Origin: an uncultured Lachnospiraceae bacterium
GTDB taxonomy: Bacteria; Bacillota; Clostridia; Lachnospirales; Lachnospiraceae
Assembly (NCBI GenBank): GCA_947628225.1
Contig: CANQYY010000008.1
Coordinates: 1-64,000 of the forward strand
DNA: 64,000 bases
Reading direction: 5' to 3'
Numbering within the stretch: position 1 is the stretch's first letter; each line of letters begins with the position of its first letter. A model generated the notes under the pieces. That model saw nothing but the letters and a program-made list of their open reading frames with translations. It made no database searches and was not told the origin of the DNA. This document shows, piece by piece, positions 15,619 to 24,930 of this stretch. A program made the position numbers and the translations under genes.

Positions 15619-17751
15619 ATGAATTATTCGGCAACGCAAATGGCGAAAAAATTAAACATTTCAAGATCGTACTTATATTATCTGAAGGATAATGGGGTTG
15701 TTGAGTTGGAAGTGGATGAAAACGGAAAAACTCTTTGGACGGATTCTGTTTACCGGCGGTTATGGGAATATATCAAGAAGAACCATAACAATAAAAAGGA
15801 AAACCCGAACCCGCCTTTATATAAGACGACAAAAATCAATAACAGAAGATATCTGGGGAATAAATATAAATTACTTCCTTTTATAACAGATGTTGTAGAA
15901 AAGAATTGTGAGAACATTAATACGGTTGCAGATATATTTGCAGGAACGGGAGCAGTGGCTTCCGCATTTATAGATAAAAAACTTATAACAAACGACATAA
16001 TGTACAGCAATTATATTTGTCATGTGGCATGGTTTGGGGCAGAAAGTTATTCAGAAGAAAAAATTATCAATTTTATAGTGGAATACAATGCAGCAGAGGT
16101 CGCAGAAGATAATTATATGAGCGAAAATTTTGCCGATACCTATTTTTCTATTGAGGATTGCAGAAAAATTGGATTTATAAGGCAGGATATCGAGGATAAA
16201 TTTATGGAGGGAGAAATCAACAAAAGAGAGCGGGCTTTGTTAATTACCTCACTACTTTATGCGATGGATAAGATTGCGAATACTTGTGGACATTACGATG
16301 CATACAGAAAGGGTGCAGCGTTTGACAAACATCTCGAACTATCGGTACCGCAGCCGAATTATCATACAAATGTAAATAATGTTTGCTACAATTTGGATAC
16401 GAATGAATTGGTAAAGGATATTGAGGCTGATCTTGTATATATTGATCCTCCATATAATTCCAGGCAATATTGCGATGCTTACCATCTTTTAGAAAATGTA
16501 GCGAGATGGAATAAGCCTCAGGTGTATGGGGTTGCAAGAAAAATGGACCGATCCGCACTAAAAAGCGACTATTGCACACAAAAAGCGGCAGAGGCGTTTG
16601 AAAAGTTAATTAATTCTATTCATGCAAGATATATCCTCCTGTCTTATAATAATATGGCGGAAAAGGGGAATGAGCGTTCCAATGCTAAAATCAGTGATGA
16701 GGATATAATGCGGATTCTACAGAAAAAAGGAAAAGTAAAAGTGTTTTCGGAAGATTACAAAGTTTTTTCTACCGGAAAATCAGATATTAAAGAAAATCAG
16801 GAACGGTTGTTCTTATGTATTTGTAATAGTGAAGAAAAAACGATGATTCCTTCTCCATTAAATTATACAGGAGGGAAATATAAGTTATTGCCGCAGATGC
16901 TACCATATTTTCCTAAAGATGCCGATCAGGTAGTTGATTTGTTTTGCGGTGGCTGTAATGTCGGTATCAATTTGAATTGTAGTAAGGTGCAGTTTAATGA
17001 TTCGAATGATTATTTAGTGGGATTGTTGAATTCTTTCCAGCGAATTCCGAAAGAGGAAATTTTTAAGCGCCTGTTTTTTATGATTGATAAATATCGGCTT
17101 TCCCTCGTATGCCAATATGGCTATGAACATTATGGCTGCGAAAGTTCGAAAGGGCTGGGGACATATAATAAAAATGGTTACAATAAGCTTAGGTCGGATT
17201 TTAATCAAAAGACAGAGAGGGATGATGAGTATTATTTGATGTTATATCTTTTAATAGTCTATTCCTTTAATAATCAGATTCGATTTAATAAAAAGGGCAA
17301 GTTTAATCTGCCGGTTGGGAAAAGGGATTTTAACCGTAAGATGCAGGGCAAATTAGAGAATTTCCTTGATCGGATAAAAAGCGGTGATTACAGTTTTACC
17401 AATACAGATTTTAGAAAAATTTCAATGGAGAAATATACTGATAAAAGCTTTTTTTATGTGGATCCGCCATATCTTATCACCTGTGCTTCTTACAATGAAC
17501 AGGACGGATGGACAGATTCAGACGAAACGGATTTACTTTCTTATTTGGAGCAATTAGATAGACGGGGAATCCGATTTGCGTTGTCTAATGTTTTGGAAAG
17601 TAAAGGGAAGAAAAATACGATTTTATCTTCATGGATAGAGAAACATAATAATAAATTCAGGGTTATTCCCCTTAATTATGATTATTCTAATTCAAATTAT
17701 CATACAAGGCGAGATGGTGTGACGAAAGAAGTTTTGGTGGTAAACTATTAG
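15619..17751 (+). CDS. Type IIS fused double adenine-N6 methyltransferase (M.FokI/M.StsI type)
   Basis: 710 aa from the ATG at 15619 (GGAG 8 bases upstream; GTG at 15613 is less well placed). An N-terminal ~50-residue helix-turn-helix (YSATQMAKKLNISRSYLYYL) precedes two complete D12-class Dam-like domains. The first has D105-IFAGTGAV and D276-PPYNSRQY, the second D440-LFCGGCNV and D615-PPYL. Each domain methylates adenine on one strand of an asymmetric site, as in M.FokI, so the protein alone can protect both strands. It is followed after 10 bp by the cognate nuclease. The N-terminal HTH may help specificity or autoregulate the operon. Confidence 0.9.
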   Translation: MNYSATQMAKKLNISRSYLYYLKDNGVVELEVDENGKTLWTDSVYRRLWEYIKKNHNNKKENPNPPLYKTTKINNRRYLGNKYKLLPFITDVVEKNCENINTVADIFAGTGAVASAFIDKKLITNDIMYSNYICHVAWFGAESYSEEKIINFIVEYNAAEVAEDNYMSENFADTYFSIEDCRKIGFIRQDIEDKFMEGEINKRERALLITSLLYAMDKIANTCGHYDAYRKGAAFDKHLELSVPQPNYHTNVNNVCYNLDTNELVKDIEADLVYIDPPYNSRQYCDAYHLLENVARWNKPQVYGVARKMDRSALKSDYCTQKAAEAFEKLINSIHARYILLSYNNMAEKGNERSNAKISDEDIMRILQKKGKVKVFSEDYKVFSTGKSDIKENQERLFLCICNSEEKTMIPSPLNYTGGKYKLLPQMLPYFPKDADQVVDLFCGGCNVGINLNCSKVQFNDSNDYLVGLLNSFQRIPKEEIFKRLFFMIDKYRLSLVCQYGYEHYGCESSKGLGTYNKNGYNKLRSDFNQKTERDDEYYLMLYLLIVYSFNNQIRFNKKGKFNLPVGKRDFNRKMQGKLENFLDRIKSGDYSFTNTDFRKISMEKYTDKSFFYVDPPYLITCASYNEQDGWTDSDETDLLSYLEQLDRRGIRFALSNVLESKGKKNTILSSWIEKHNNKFRVIPLNYDYSNSNYHTRRDGVTKEVLVVNY

Positions 17752-17761
17752 GAGGCTGCGA

Positions 17762-19792
17762 ATGGCAAAAAATATTGGTTTTAAAAGTTATTGTTGGGCG
17801 GTTGGCACTACGAGTTACCGTACAGATGATTTCAATATGAATATTGAATGGCAATTGTCCTTGTTAAAAGAATTTTGGGGGATTTCTGAGAACAAGAATA
17901 AATCTTGGAGGGGAAATAACGCTCTTCAGGCGGATTACTATGCATTTTTAAAGGAAAAGGGGTTTGTGACCGGGGATGCAAACAGACCGGATAAAGATGC
18001 CAGAGAAAAAACATCCGGATTGCGAGATATTGGACTATTGGATGATGACAGAAACATAACAGAGGCGGGAGAGGCTTTGTTGAAAATTTCGCAGTCAAAA
18101 GACTTTTCCTCGGATAATTTGCTGGAGATTCCCAAAGACAGCTATTTATATTTTAAGCAATTATTGAAAACGACCAATGATGTGGATGGAAAAAGTGTCC
18201 GCCCATTTGTCGTGTTTTTATTTGTTATTGCTAAACTTGAATATTTGACGTATGAAGAATTCACTTACTTATTGCCATTATGTGTAGATTATGAAACGAC
18301 AGAAAAGATTATTCAGTATATTATTATGTTACGAAATGGAGAATTGAATTATGAAGATATCATTTTATCTGTTTTGATGGAAATGGACAACTATAAATTG
18401 GCATTGCAGCGTTTTCAGGAGGAAATCGTAACGGAAGAATTGGTTTGCAGCGTGGGAATGAATCGAAAAAGCGCAAAATATGACAAGCCATATTATAAGT
18501 TATATTGTTTATTGAAAAAAATAGTAGATGATCAGGAAAATGTTGTAGTAGAATTTTATAATGCAACTAAGAAATTGACAAATAGTAAGGTGGGTGGGGC
18601 ATGGCGCAAATATTTTTTTAGCAGTACAGCAAGAAATGTTATGAAAAGAGAAGGACTCTCCGTATTGAATGATGTGCCAATTTTGAAAGCAAAGGATGAA
18701 AATGAGTTCAAAAAAGAATTTTTTAAGATCATGCATTTGTTTAAGGCGAAAGCAACTCTTTCCGATTATTTTGATTTGAACAGGCGATATTTTAAAATAA
18801 CAGATATTGTTATTTTTGAGGATAATAAAGTACGGTTAGACGTTTTGCCGAAGTCTTATGTTGAAATGGTAAGTGACAATTTCCTGTTGTTTGCGTTTAT
18901 GCAAACTGACTTATTGCAAAAAAATGTTAGCTTGGGGGAAATTCATCCTGTCCTAGAAATCGATGCTAAGAAATTATATCAAAGATTGGGCGTTTCTCTT
19001 GGCAAAGAGATTGCAGATAAGGAATCTGCAAAGAAGGTTATTCGTGATGAGCGATATGTAAGATTTAATAAACTGATTGATGAACATTTTGATAGAAACA
19101 CATTGATTACTTTATTAAAGCATTTTGAAGAAAGAAACGATGACGAAATTCGCTCAATTGTAACAGATAATGCCGATATACCTACGATTTTTGAATATAT
19201 TTTAGGCATTATTTGGTACATAATCAGCGAGCGTAAAGGTAATGTGCTTGAGTTTATGAATTTATCTTTAGAAGCAGATTTGCTGCCCAAGACACATGCG
19301 GGTGGCGGTGAAGCGGATATTGTTTGGAAATATGAGAAAAGCAATAGTTATCCTGAGCATACGTTGCTTTTAGAAGCAACGCTCGCGGACGGCTCTAATC
19401 AAAGAAGGATGGAGATGGAACCGGTATCAAGACATTTGGGAGATTATTGTTTGAATCATCCGCTGGAAGAGGCCTATTGCGTGTTTATTACTACCTATCT
19501 CCACATAAATGTAATTTCTGATTTCAGAACCAGAAAGAGTGCGATATATTACGACAAAGCAGGCGAAGATTACATAACAGGGATGAAAATACTGCCCTTG
19601 CAGACATCTGAATTAAAAACCTTGCTCCGGTTTGATGTGAAATATCCGCAGATATATAAGATGTTGGATAAAGCATATTACAGCGATGAAGCACCAAAGG
19701 AATGGTATGAAAATAATATTGTGAGAGAAACGAGCACCAGAGAAAGCCCCCATAGTTTGCATGGTCATAGCACCCCTGAAGAAGCAGAATGA
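17762..19792 (+). CDS. AlwI-family type IIS restriction endonuclease
   Basis: 676 aa with AGGAGG before the ATG and 10 bp after the methylase stop. The N-terminal region (YCWAVGTTSYRTDDFN, then LLKEFWG) is the DNA-recognition part typical of the AlwI/PleI/StsI group. The catalytic PD-(D/E)xK-like stretch is near residues 515-555: GGGEADIVW, then LLLEATLADGSNQRRME. This group recognises short asymmetric sites (the GGATC/GGATG/GAGTC kind) and cuts a fixed distance away. Which site is cut here cannot be read from the sequence. It is complete and in frame, so the system is probably active. Confidence 0.85.
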   Translation: MAKNIGFKSYCWAVGTTSYRTDDFNMNIEWQLSLLKEFWGISENKNKSWRGNNALQADYYAFLKEKGFVTGDANRPDKDAREKTSGLRDIGLLDDDRNITEAGEALLKISQSKDFSSDNLLEIPKDSYLYFKQLLKTTNDVDGKSVRPFVVFLFVIAKLEYLTYEEFTYLLPLCVDYETTEKIIQYIIMLRNGELNYEDIILSVLMEMDNYKLALQRFQEEIVTEELVCSVGMNRKSAKYDKPYYKLYCLLKKIVDDQENVVVEFYNATKKLTNSKVGGAWRKYFFSSTARNVMKREGLSVLNDVPILKAKDENEFKKEFFKIMHLFKAKATLSDYFDLNRRYFKITDIVIFEDNKVRLDVLPKSYVEMVSDNFLLFAFMQTDLLQKNVSLGEIHPVLEIDAKKLYQRLGVSLGKEIADKESAKKVIRDERYVRFNKLIDEHFDRNTLITLLKHFEERNDDEIRSIVTDNADIPTIFEYILGIIWYIISERKGNVLEFMNLSLEADLLPKTHAGGGEADIVWKYEKSNSYPEHTLLLEATLADGSNQRRMEMEPVSRHLGDYCLNHPLEEAYCVFITTYLHINVISDFRTRKSAIYYDKAGEDYITGMKILPLQTSELKTLLRFDVKYPQIYKMLDKAYYSDEAPKEWYENNIVRETSTRESPHSLHGHSTPEEAE

Positions 19793-19829
19793 AATTTGCC
19801 CGGCGAACCTGATAAAACGACAAAATTTC

Positions 19830-19859
19830 TTTACAAATGACTAAAAGGAGTATTATAAT
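19830..19859 (+). promoter_or_regulatory. Promoter of the BIG2 surface protein gene
   Basis: TTTACA (19830-19835), 18 bp, TATAAT (19854-19859). A short reading frame starting inside this -10 (19858) would not be transcribed from it. Confidence 0.65.
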
Positions 19860-19886
19860 GTATAACGCAATCAATTATGTATCCGA

Positions 19887-19913
19887 CACGGATTTCCGGC
19901 AGGGAAAGCCGTG
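19887..19913 (+). promoter_or_regulatory. Stem-loop in the leader of the BIG2 gene
   Basis: CACGG-A-TTTCC (19887-19897) pairs with GGAAA-G-CCGTG (19903-19913), loop GGCAG, ending 8 bp before the AAGGAAGGAG ribosome site. It is not followed by a T-run. It lacks the conserved core of c-di-GMP riboswitches and is called only a leader hairpin. Confidence 0.5.
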
Positions 19914-19936
19914 CCGCAAAGGAAGGAGATAAGAGG

Positions 19937-21943
19937 ATGAGTCATAAACTCAGGAAAACTCTCTGCCTGGTTCTGGTGTTTGCACTGGCATTCATGCTTC
20001 CGGTAGCAGGTTCTGCCCAGGCGAAGAAAAAGACAAAGAAAAAAGGAGTGAAGCTCAGTGAGAGCAAGATTTCACTCACGGTTGGAAAGAAAAAGAAGAT
20101 TAAGGTAAAGAATATCAAAGCGAAAAAAGTGACTTGGTCTGTGAATAAAAAGGCGAAAAAGATCGTGAAACTTTCAAAAAAAACAAAGAAAGGAGTTACG
20201 ATAAAAGGCCTGAAAAAAGGTAAGGCAGTTGTTACAGCTAAGATAAAAAAGGGGAAAAAGACCTGGAAGAAAAAAGTGAAGGTAACGGTTAAATCTGCCA
20301 GGAAGAAAACTATCACGATATCTTCCATAGCCGTGTTGAACAGGCGCACAATCCAGGTAAGACTGAGCGGGGCGCAGGTACTATCGGCAGCAAAGGTTAC
20401 TGTCAAAACAAAAAGCTACGCCAATGGAAATTATAACCGTACCCTGAAAATCGTATCGCTTACTTCTGCTGATAAGAAGACGTGGACGATTACGCTGGAT
20501 TCTGAGAGCGAAATCTATGAAACAAATTATGTACAGGTTATTATCAGCGGATTAACGGGGAGCGGCACGGTATCCAAGCAGACGGTCTTCAGCCATGGCG
20601 TTTTCAACTACACGGACACTATAATCCTCGACTATAACGTAAATGACACCGTCAGCTACACGTTCGGGTCGGAAGGCTGGGGATATTCTACCTATTCTGC
20701 ATCAGGGCTTCCGGCAGGAATCACGGCTAAGATGACGGAAGGCGGCACTAGCTTGAAATTTGGCGGTAAAGCGACAAAAGCAGGTATCTTCAGAACCAAG
20801 GTAGTGGCAAAAGATGAGTTGAAGAATACCTACACCTATGATGTGATTTGGGTAATTGGGAGCAATAATTCCATTGCCGCTGCTTATAGACCGTATTATG
20901 CGGTAGTGGATACAGACGGAACTTATTATATCTCAACAAGTATTTATGAAGCAGGCGGCAGCGGTTCGTATAATTATGCGATTCAGGGGAATAGCTATGG
21001 CCTGGAAGTAGATTCAGATGGCGATCTGCATGGGACTCTGCCGGCGGCTGGGACATATAATATCAGGGTACTGGTTACTGATCGTAACAATGCCTCCATT
21101 CGGACTACGGCTGTTCTGACTGTTTCTCTCCAGGCAGGACGGACGATTTCCGGTATTGTCAAAGACGCAAGGGGAAATCCAGTGCCAAATGCTCACATAT
21201 ATTTTGAAAATAAAAACAAAGCTAACCGCTATCAAGCCTATGGCTCTACTTATACAGACCCCAAAGGCGCATACTCTACACGTCTGATAGATGGTACGTA
21301 TGAAGCCTATGCATACAAGTATGAAGCGGAGAGTTCAATCTCAACGTTACAAGTAAAGGCCAGCCGTTCCGGACTGGATTTTACGCTCCCGGTATATCCG
21401 ATTACGGTTGTTGCTAACAGAGCCGGAGTGAATATGTCGAGTTTCGGTTCATGGACGGATGATTATGGCAATAGTTATGGGGAGGGAAATAAACTGTATC
21501 TGAAAGCAGGCACTTACAGTCTGCACAGTTCTTATAGCACGGCAATAGCAGATTACACGGGAAGAATCAATATAACAGTAAATGCTAAGACTACAAAAGC
21601 TACGGCAGCTATAACCATCGTAAACCATGTAATAGCAAATATCATAGAGGATGTCCCGCTGAATGTGACCTGGAATTCTAACAATTATAGTGATTGCCAA
21701 TACTATAAATTTGTTCCTAAGACGACAGGAACATACTATTTTTCCTGGAACGGCGATGTGTATGAATATATAAGGATTTATTTGGATAACGGTGTTGAAT
21801 GGACGGCATCCCATGTAGGAGAAGAAGGAAGTTTTTCCTATGAATGTACAGCGGGCAAAGCCTATTATCTTTGGGTAGATTCTGATTATGAGAAAGGCAG
21901 TTCGACGTTTACAGTGTCTAAGACATCTCCTGATTTAGAATAG
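19937..21943 (+). CDS. Exported surface protein with BIG2-like and carboxypeptidase-regulatory-like domains
   Basis: 668 aa from the ATG at 19937, just after GGAAGGAGATAAGAGG. Signal peptide: MSHKLRKTLCLVLVFALAF with cleavage likely after SAQA. A very Lys-rich BIG2-type Ig fold follows (residues ~25-110: KISLTVGKKKKIKVKNI, VTWSVNKK, GLKKGKAVVTAKI), then a putative cadherin/Ig-like region (~225-410). Next comes a carboxypeptidase-regulatory-like repeat (ISGIVKDARGNPVPNAHIYF, ~420-490) and a C-terminal pre-peptidase-like sandwich (~560-665: YYFSWNGDVYEYIRIYLDNG). No LPxTG is seen. The role is probably adhesion or wall structure. Confidence 0.8.
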   Translation: MSHKLRKTLCLVLVFALAFMLPVAGSAQAKKKTKKKGVKLSESKISLTVGKKKKIKVKNIKAKKVTWSVNKKAKKIVKLSKKTKKGVTIKGLKKGKAVVTAKIKKGKKTWKKKVKVTVKSARKKTITISSIAVLNRRTIQVRLSGAQVLSAAKVTVKTKSYANGNYNRTLKIVSLTSADKKTWTITLDSESEIYETNYVQVIISGLTGSGTVSKQTVFSHGVFNYTDTIILDYNVNDTVSYTFGSEGWGYSTYSASGLPAGITAKMTEGGTSLKFGGKATKAGIFRTKVVAKDELKNTYTYDVIWVIGSNNSIAAAYRPYYAVVDTDGTYYISTSIYEAGGSGSYNYAIQGNSYGLEVDSDGDLHGTLPAAGTYNIRVLVTDRNNASIRTTAVLTVSLQAGRTISGIVKDARGNPVPNAHIYFENKNKANRYQAYGSTYTDPKGAYSTRLIDGTYEAYAYKYEAESSISTLQVKASRSGLDFTLPVYPITVVANRAGVNMSSFGSWTDDYGNSYGEGNKLYLKAGTYSLHSSYSTAIADYTGRINITVNAKTTKATAAITIVNHVIANIIEDVPLNVTWNSNNYSDCQYYKFVPKTTGTYYFSWNGDVYEYIRIYLDNGVEWTASHVGEEGSFSYECTAGKAYYLWVDSDYEKGSSTFTVSKTSPDLE

Positions 21944-21970
21944 GAAGGATAAAATATTACAAGAGATGAA

Positions 21971-22000
21971 GCGGCGGTCTTTTTGGGATCGCCGCTTTTT
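21971..22000 (+). terminator. Terminator after the BIG2 surface gene
   Basis: GCGGCGGTC (21971-21979) pairs with GATCGCCGC (21987-21995), one G-U pair, then TTTTT. Confidence 0.9.
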
Positions 22001-22061
22001 ATTTTGAAAAATAAGTTGTATAATGGTATTTGCAGAAATAAATGACAAAGGAGAGATTTGT

Positions 22062-23036
22062 ATGTGTACGGCTCTTGCCTATAAGACAAAAGATTTTTAT
22101 TTTGGACGCAACATGGATTATGAATATTCCTATCAGGAGAGTATTACGGTAACGCCGCGGAATTACCCGTTTCACTTTAGCAGGACTGGTTTTATGCCAG
22201 AGCATTATGCCCTGATCGGCATGGCATATGTGGTGGGGGATTATCCTCTGTACTATGATGCCGTTAATGAAAAGGGACTGGGGATGGCAGGACTGAATTT
22301 TCCGGGCAATGCTTTTTATATGCCGGAGGAAGAGGGAAAGGATAATGTGGCTTCTTTTGAATTTATTCCCTGGGTCCTGGGACAGTGCAAAGATCTCGGC
22401 GAGGCGGAAAAACTGTTGGAGCGGGTTCATCTGGCAGACATCTCTTTCAGTCCGGAACTGCCTCCTTCGCCGCTCCACTGGATGATTGCGGACAAAGATG
22501 GTTCTATAGTTGTAGAACAAACAAAAGACGGACTGAAAATATACGAAAATCCGGTAGGGATACTGACAAATAATCCCGTCTTTGACCAGCAGATGTTTAA
22601 CCTGAATAACTACATGGGTCTGTCAGCCGCATCCCCGGAGAATCATTTTTCTGACAATTTGGAACTTTCAGTCTACAGCCGTGGAATGGGAGCGTTAGGG
22701 CTGCCGGGGGATTTGTCTTCCGCCTCCCGGTTTGTGAAGGCGGCGTTTACAAAGATGAATTCCATCTCCGGAAGCTCGGAGTCGGAGAGTATCAGCCAGT
22801 TTTTCCACATCCTTGCCTCTGTCGCCCAGCAGAGAGGGTGCGTGCAGGTAGCCGATGAAAAGTATGAGATAACGATTTATAGCTGCTGTTGCAATGCGGA
22901 CAAAGGCATTTACTATTATACTACTTATGAAAACAGTCAGATTACCGCCGTGGACATGCACCGTGAGAATCTGGAAGGAAGTCAGCTGATACTTTATCCG
23001 CTCATTGAGGGGCAGCAGATCCACTGGCAGAATTGA
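22062..23036 (+). CDS. bsh: Choloylglycine hydrolase (bile salt hydrolase / penicillin acylase family)
   Basis: 324 aa. The start at 22062 is fixed because the protein must begin Met-Cys: after Met removal C2 (MCTALAY) is the N-terminal nucleophile of this Ntn-hydrolase family, and AAAGGAGAG lies just upstream. Other active-site positions are present: R16 and D19 (FGRNMDYE), N170/N171 (GILTNNPVFD) and R223 (SASRF). The enzyme cleaves the amide of glyco- and tauro-conjugated bile acids in the cytoplasm, or penicillin V in related members. The NMDYE motif and length fit the bile-salt branch, and the setting is a gut organism. It stands alone, with a promoter-bearing gap before the aquaporin gene. 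Confidence 0.88.
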   Translation: MCTALAYKTKDFYFGRNMDYEYSYQESITVTPRNYPFHFSRTGFMPEHYALIGMAYVVGDYPLYYDAVNEKGLGMAGLNFPGNAFYMPEEEGKDNVASFEFIPWVLGQCKDLGEAEKLLERVHLADISFSPELPPSPLHWMIADKDGSIVVEQTKDGLKIYENPVGILTNNPVFDQQMFNLNNYMGLSAASPENHFSDNLELSVYSRGMGALGLPGDLSSASRFVKAAFTKMNSISGSSESESISQFFHILASVAQQRGCVQVADEKYEITIYSCCCNADKGIYYYTTYENSQITAVDMHRENLEGSQLILYPLIEGQQIHWQN

Positions 23037-23136
23037 GGGTGCATCTGTCTGCAAAAACAGGGCTCCGGCGCCTTATTTGTTCCGAGGGAGGAGGCGTTTA
23101 CTCCCTGCTTATATCAAACGCCGCCGGATAAATTAC

Positions 23137-23165
23137 TTGCCATTCTCCCTTTTTACCGCTATAAT
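23137..23165 (+). promoter_or_regulatory. Promoter of the aquaporin gene
   Basis: TTGCCA (23137-23142), 17 bp, TATAAT (23160-23165). Confidence 0.75.
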
Positions 23166-23230
23166 AATAGAAGGTTCGGCACAGAAATAAAGTGCCGGAA
23201 AAGTATACCATTATAAGGAGGCAGGTATAT

Positions 23231-23923
23231 ATGAAAAAGTATATTGCAGAATTGATTGGTACGGCAGTACTGGTAACGCTTGGCTGCGGCACGGCTATGC
23301 TCGTAGGATGTGATGCGGCAGCAGGCGGCGGGTATATCCTGACAGCGCTGGCGTTCGGTCTGGTAATTGTAGCAATGGCTTACAGCATTGGCAATATTTC
23401 CGGCTGCCATATTAATCCGGCAGTATCTCTCGGCGTGCTGATAAGCGGCGGCATGAGCGTAAAAGATTTTGTGGGATATGTGGCGGCGCAGTGTCTGGGA
23501 GCTCTGGCGGGATCCGGCATCCTCGCGGCGATTTTTACGAGCGGCGGCGTGAAGGATATGACAGGCGGATTTGGCTCCAACGGACTGGCTGGAGTAAACG
23601 GCAGCGTAGTTTCCGGGCTTATTGTTGAACTCGTCCTGACCTTTATTTTTGTGATGGCCATTTTGGGCGTGACAGATAAGAAAGCAAATCACGGCTCTTT
23701 TGCCGGCATTGTAATAGGCCTTACTTTGACACTGGTACATATTTTGGGCATTGGACTGACCGGTACCAGCGTGAATCCGGCGAGAAGCTTTGGGCCTGCG
23801 GTTGCAGCGGCTATTGCGGGAAATACAGCGCCGATTGCTTGTCTGTGGGTATTTATCGTCGGACCGTTTGTGGGTGCGGCGTTGGCAGCAGTAGTATATA
23901 AGGCCTTGAGCGGCGAGAAATAG
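23231..23923 (+). CDS. MIP-family water/solute channel (aquaporin)
   Basis: 230 aa from the ATG at 23231, chosen for AAGGAGG 7 bases upstream. Six membrane helices and two NPA half-helices are visible: SGCHINPAVSLGVLIS and SVNPARSFGPAV. The short loops, and Arg after the second NPA with GTSVNPARSFGPA, favour a water-selective AqpZ-type channel over GlpF, which usually has Asp after the second NPAR. It has its own promoter and a strong terminator, so it is monocistronic. No glycerol kinase is adjacent. Confidence 0.9.
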   Translation: MKKYIAELIGTAVLVTLGCGTAMLVGCDAAAGGGYILTALAFGLVIVAMAYSIGNISGCHINPAVSLGVLISGGMSVKDFVGYVAAQCLGALAGSGILAAIFTSGGVKDMTGGFGSNGLAGVNGSVVSGLIVELVLTFIFVMAILGVTDKKANHGSFAGIVIGLTLTLVHILGIGLTGTSVNPARSFGPAVAAAIAGNTAPIACLWVFIVGPFVGAALAAVVYKALSGEK

Positions 23924-23965
23924 ATATGGCTGATTCGGTGGATGTGCTTATACGATAATAAACAG

Positions 23966-24003
23966 AAATGCCGAAACCTTGTTGATAGGGGTTTCGGCAT
24001 TTT
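23966..24003 (+). terminator. Terminator after the aquaporin gene
   Basis: AAATGCCGAAACC (23966-23978) and its complement (23990-24002) form a 13-bp stem ending in T residues. Confidence 0.9.
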
Positions 24004-24067
24004 GAGGTATTCTGTGCGCAGCAGAAACAGAATTAAAAAATATTAGATTGGTTGTAGAAGAAAATAT

Positions 24068-24844
24068 ATGAAAAAGAAAGTGAAAACCTTAGTAAAAATA
24101 ATAGGTATTGTAATAGCGGTTATAGCATTGTTACTACTTGCATTCATTATTTACTCTATTATGACAAAGCCCAAAGCAGATATTAGTGATATTCCCCAAA
24201 GCTTCGGGACAACCCTGTTGGGAAACTTAAATAATACATCAGAGTCCAAAACGAAAGAGGATGTTGGAAACTTGCACTGGTATTCTTCCGTGGAAGAGGC
24301 GGCAAAGGATACAAGCCTTATTAAAGACAGTACATATTTTGCGGGATATGACACTGCTAAAAGGATTATGGATTTTGAAAATGAAGAACAATATATGGTG
24401 CTCAATGCATATGAAAACCCTAAAAATACGGAAAATGATTTTGTTTCATTTGTACTTTACCATAAGCAGGACGGGCAATATTCCCAGCCGTATTATATCT
24501 TCAGTACATGGATTGATTTAAATAATGATGATATGTACCGTTATGATTGTGATGATGCAGCCGCCAGCTTTGTGGCATTGGAAAATGTAATGGGGCTGAC
24601 CATGGGGAAGGGGAAGAAAGGTACAATGTATTTTGGTTTTTGGAGCAATGAAGCTGAAACAAAATCATTGACCTTTGCCGGTCAGGGACCGGACGAGGTA
24701 AAAACAGTCAATTTATTTGATTCTCCATATTATTTTTGGCATATCACGCTGCCGGATACGGAGAAAAGGCTGAGGAGCATAGATTACAGCGACTACACCT
24801 GTCAGGATATGATAGATGCATTAGAAATTAAGTATGATAGATAA
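24068..24844 (+). CDS. Membrane-anchored protein of unknown function
   Basis: 258 aa, not recognised. A Lys-rich start and one hydrophobic helix (residues ~9-32, IIGIVIAVIALLLLAFII) predict a signal anchor with the rest outside. The exposed part is acidic and aromatic-rich (DSTYFAGYDTAKRIMDFENE, YYIFSTWIDLNNDDM) and may be one compact alpha/beta domain. The ribosome site is weak (GAAGAAAAT). It lies 86 bp before the large wall-polymer gene with no terminator between, so cotranscription is possible. Confidence 0.6.
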   Translation: MKKKVKTLVKIIGIVIAVIALLLLAFIIYSIMTKPKADISDIPQSFGTTLLGNLNNTSESKTKEDVGNLHWYSSVEEAAKDTSLIKDSTYFAGYDTAKRIMDFENEEQYMVLNAYENPKNTENDFVSFVLYHKQDGQYSQPYYIFSTWIDLNNDDMYRYDCDDAAASFVALENVMGLTMGKGKKGTMYFGFWSNEAETKSLTFAGQGPDEVKTVNLFDSPYYFWHITLPDTEKRLRSIDYSDYTCQDMIDALEIKYDR

Positions 24845-24930
24845 TATTACAGAGAACTGCCGGAAAAGTATTTTGGAAGAAACGCAGACAAAACCGATAC
24901 AACAAACGTGAAAATTGGAGGTAAAAGGAA

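Noticed and set aside
19887..19930. A c-di-GMP riboswitch, suggested by CGCAAAG after a hairpin.
   Set aside because: The second helix and conserved core are absent; the sequence runs straight into the ribosome site.
19858..19932. A 24-codon leader peptide before the BIG2 gene.
   Set aside because: Its ATG overlaps the -10 box, so the transcript would start after it.
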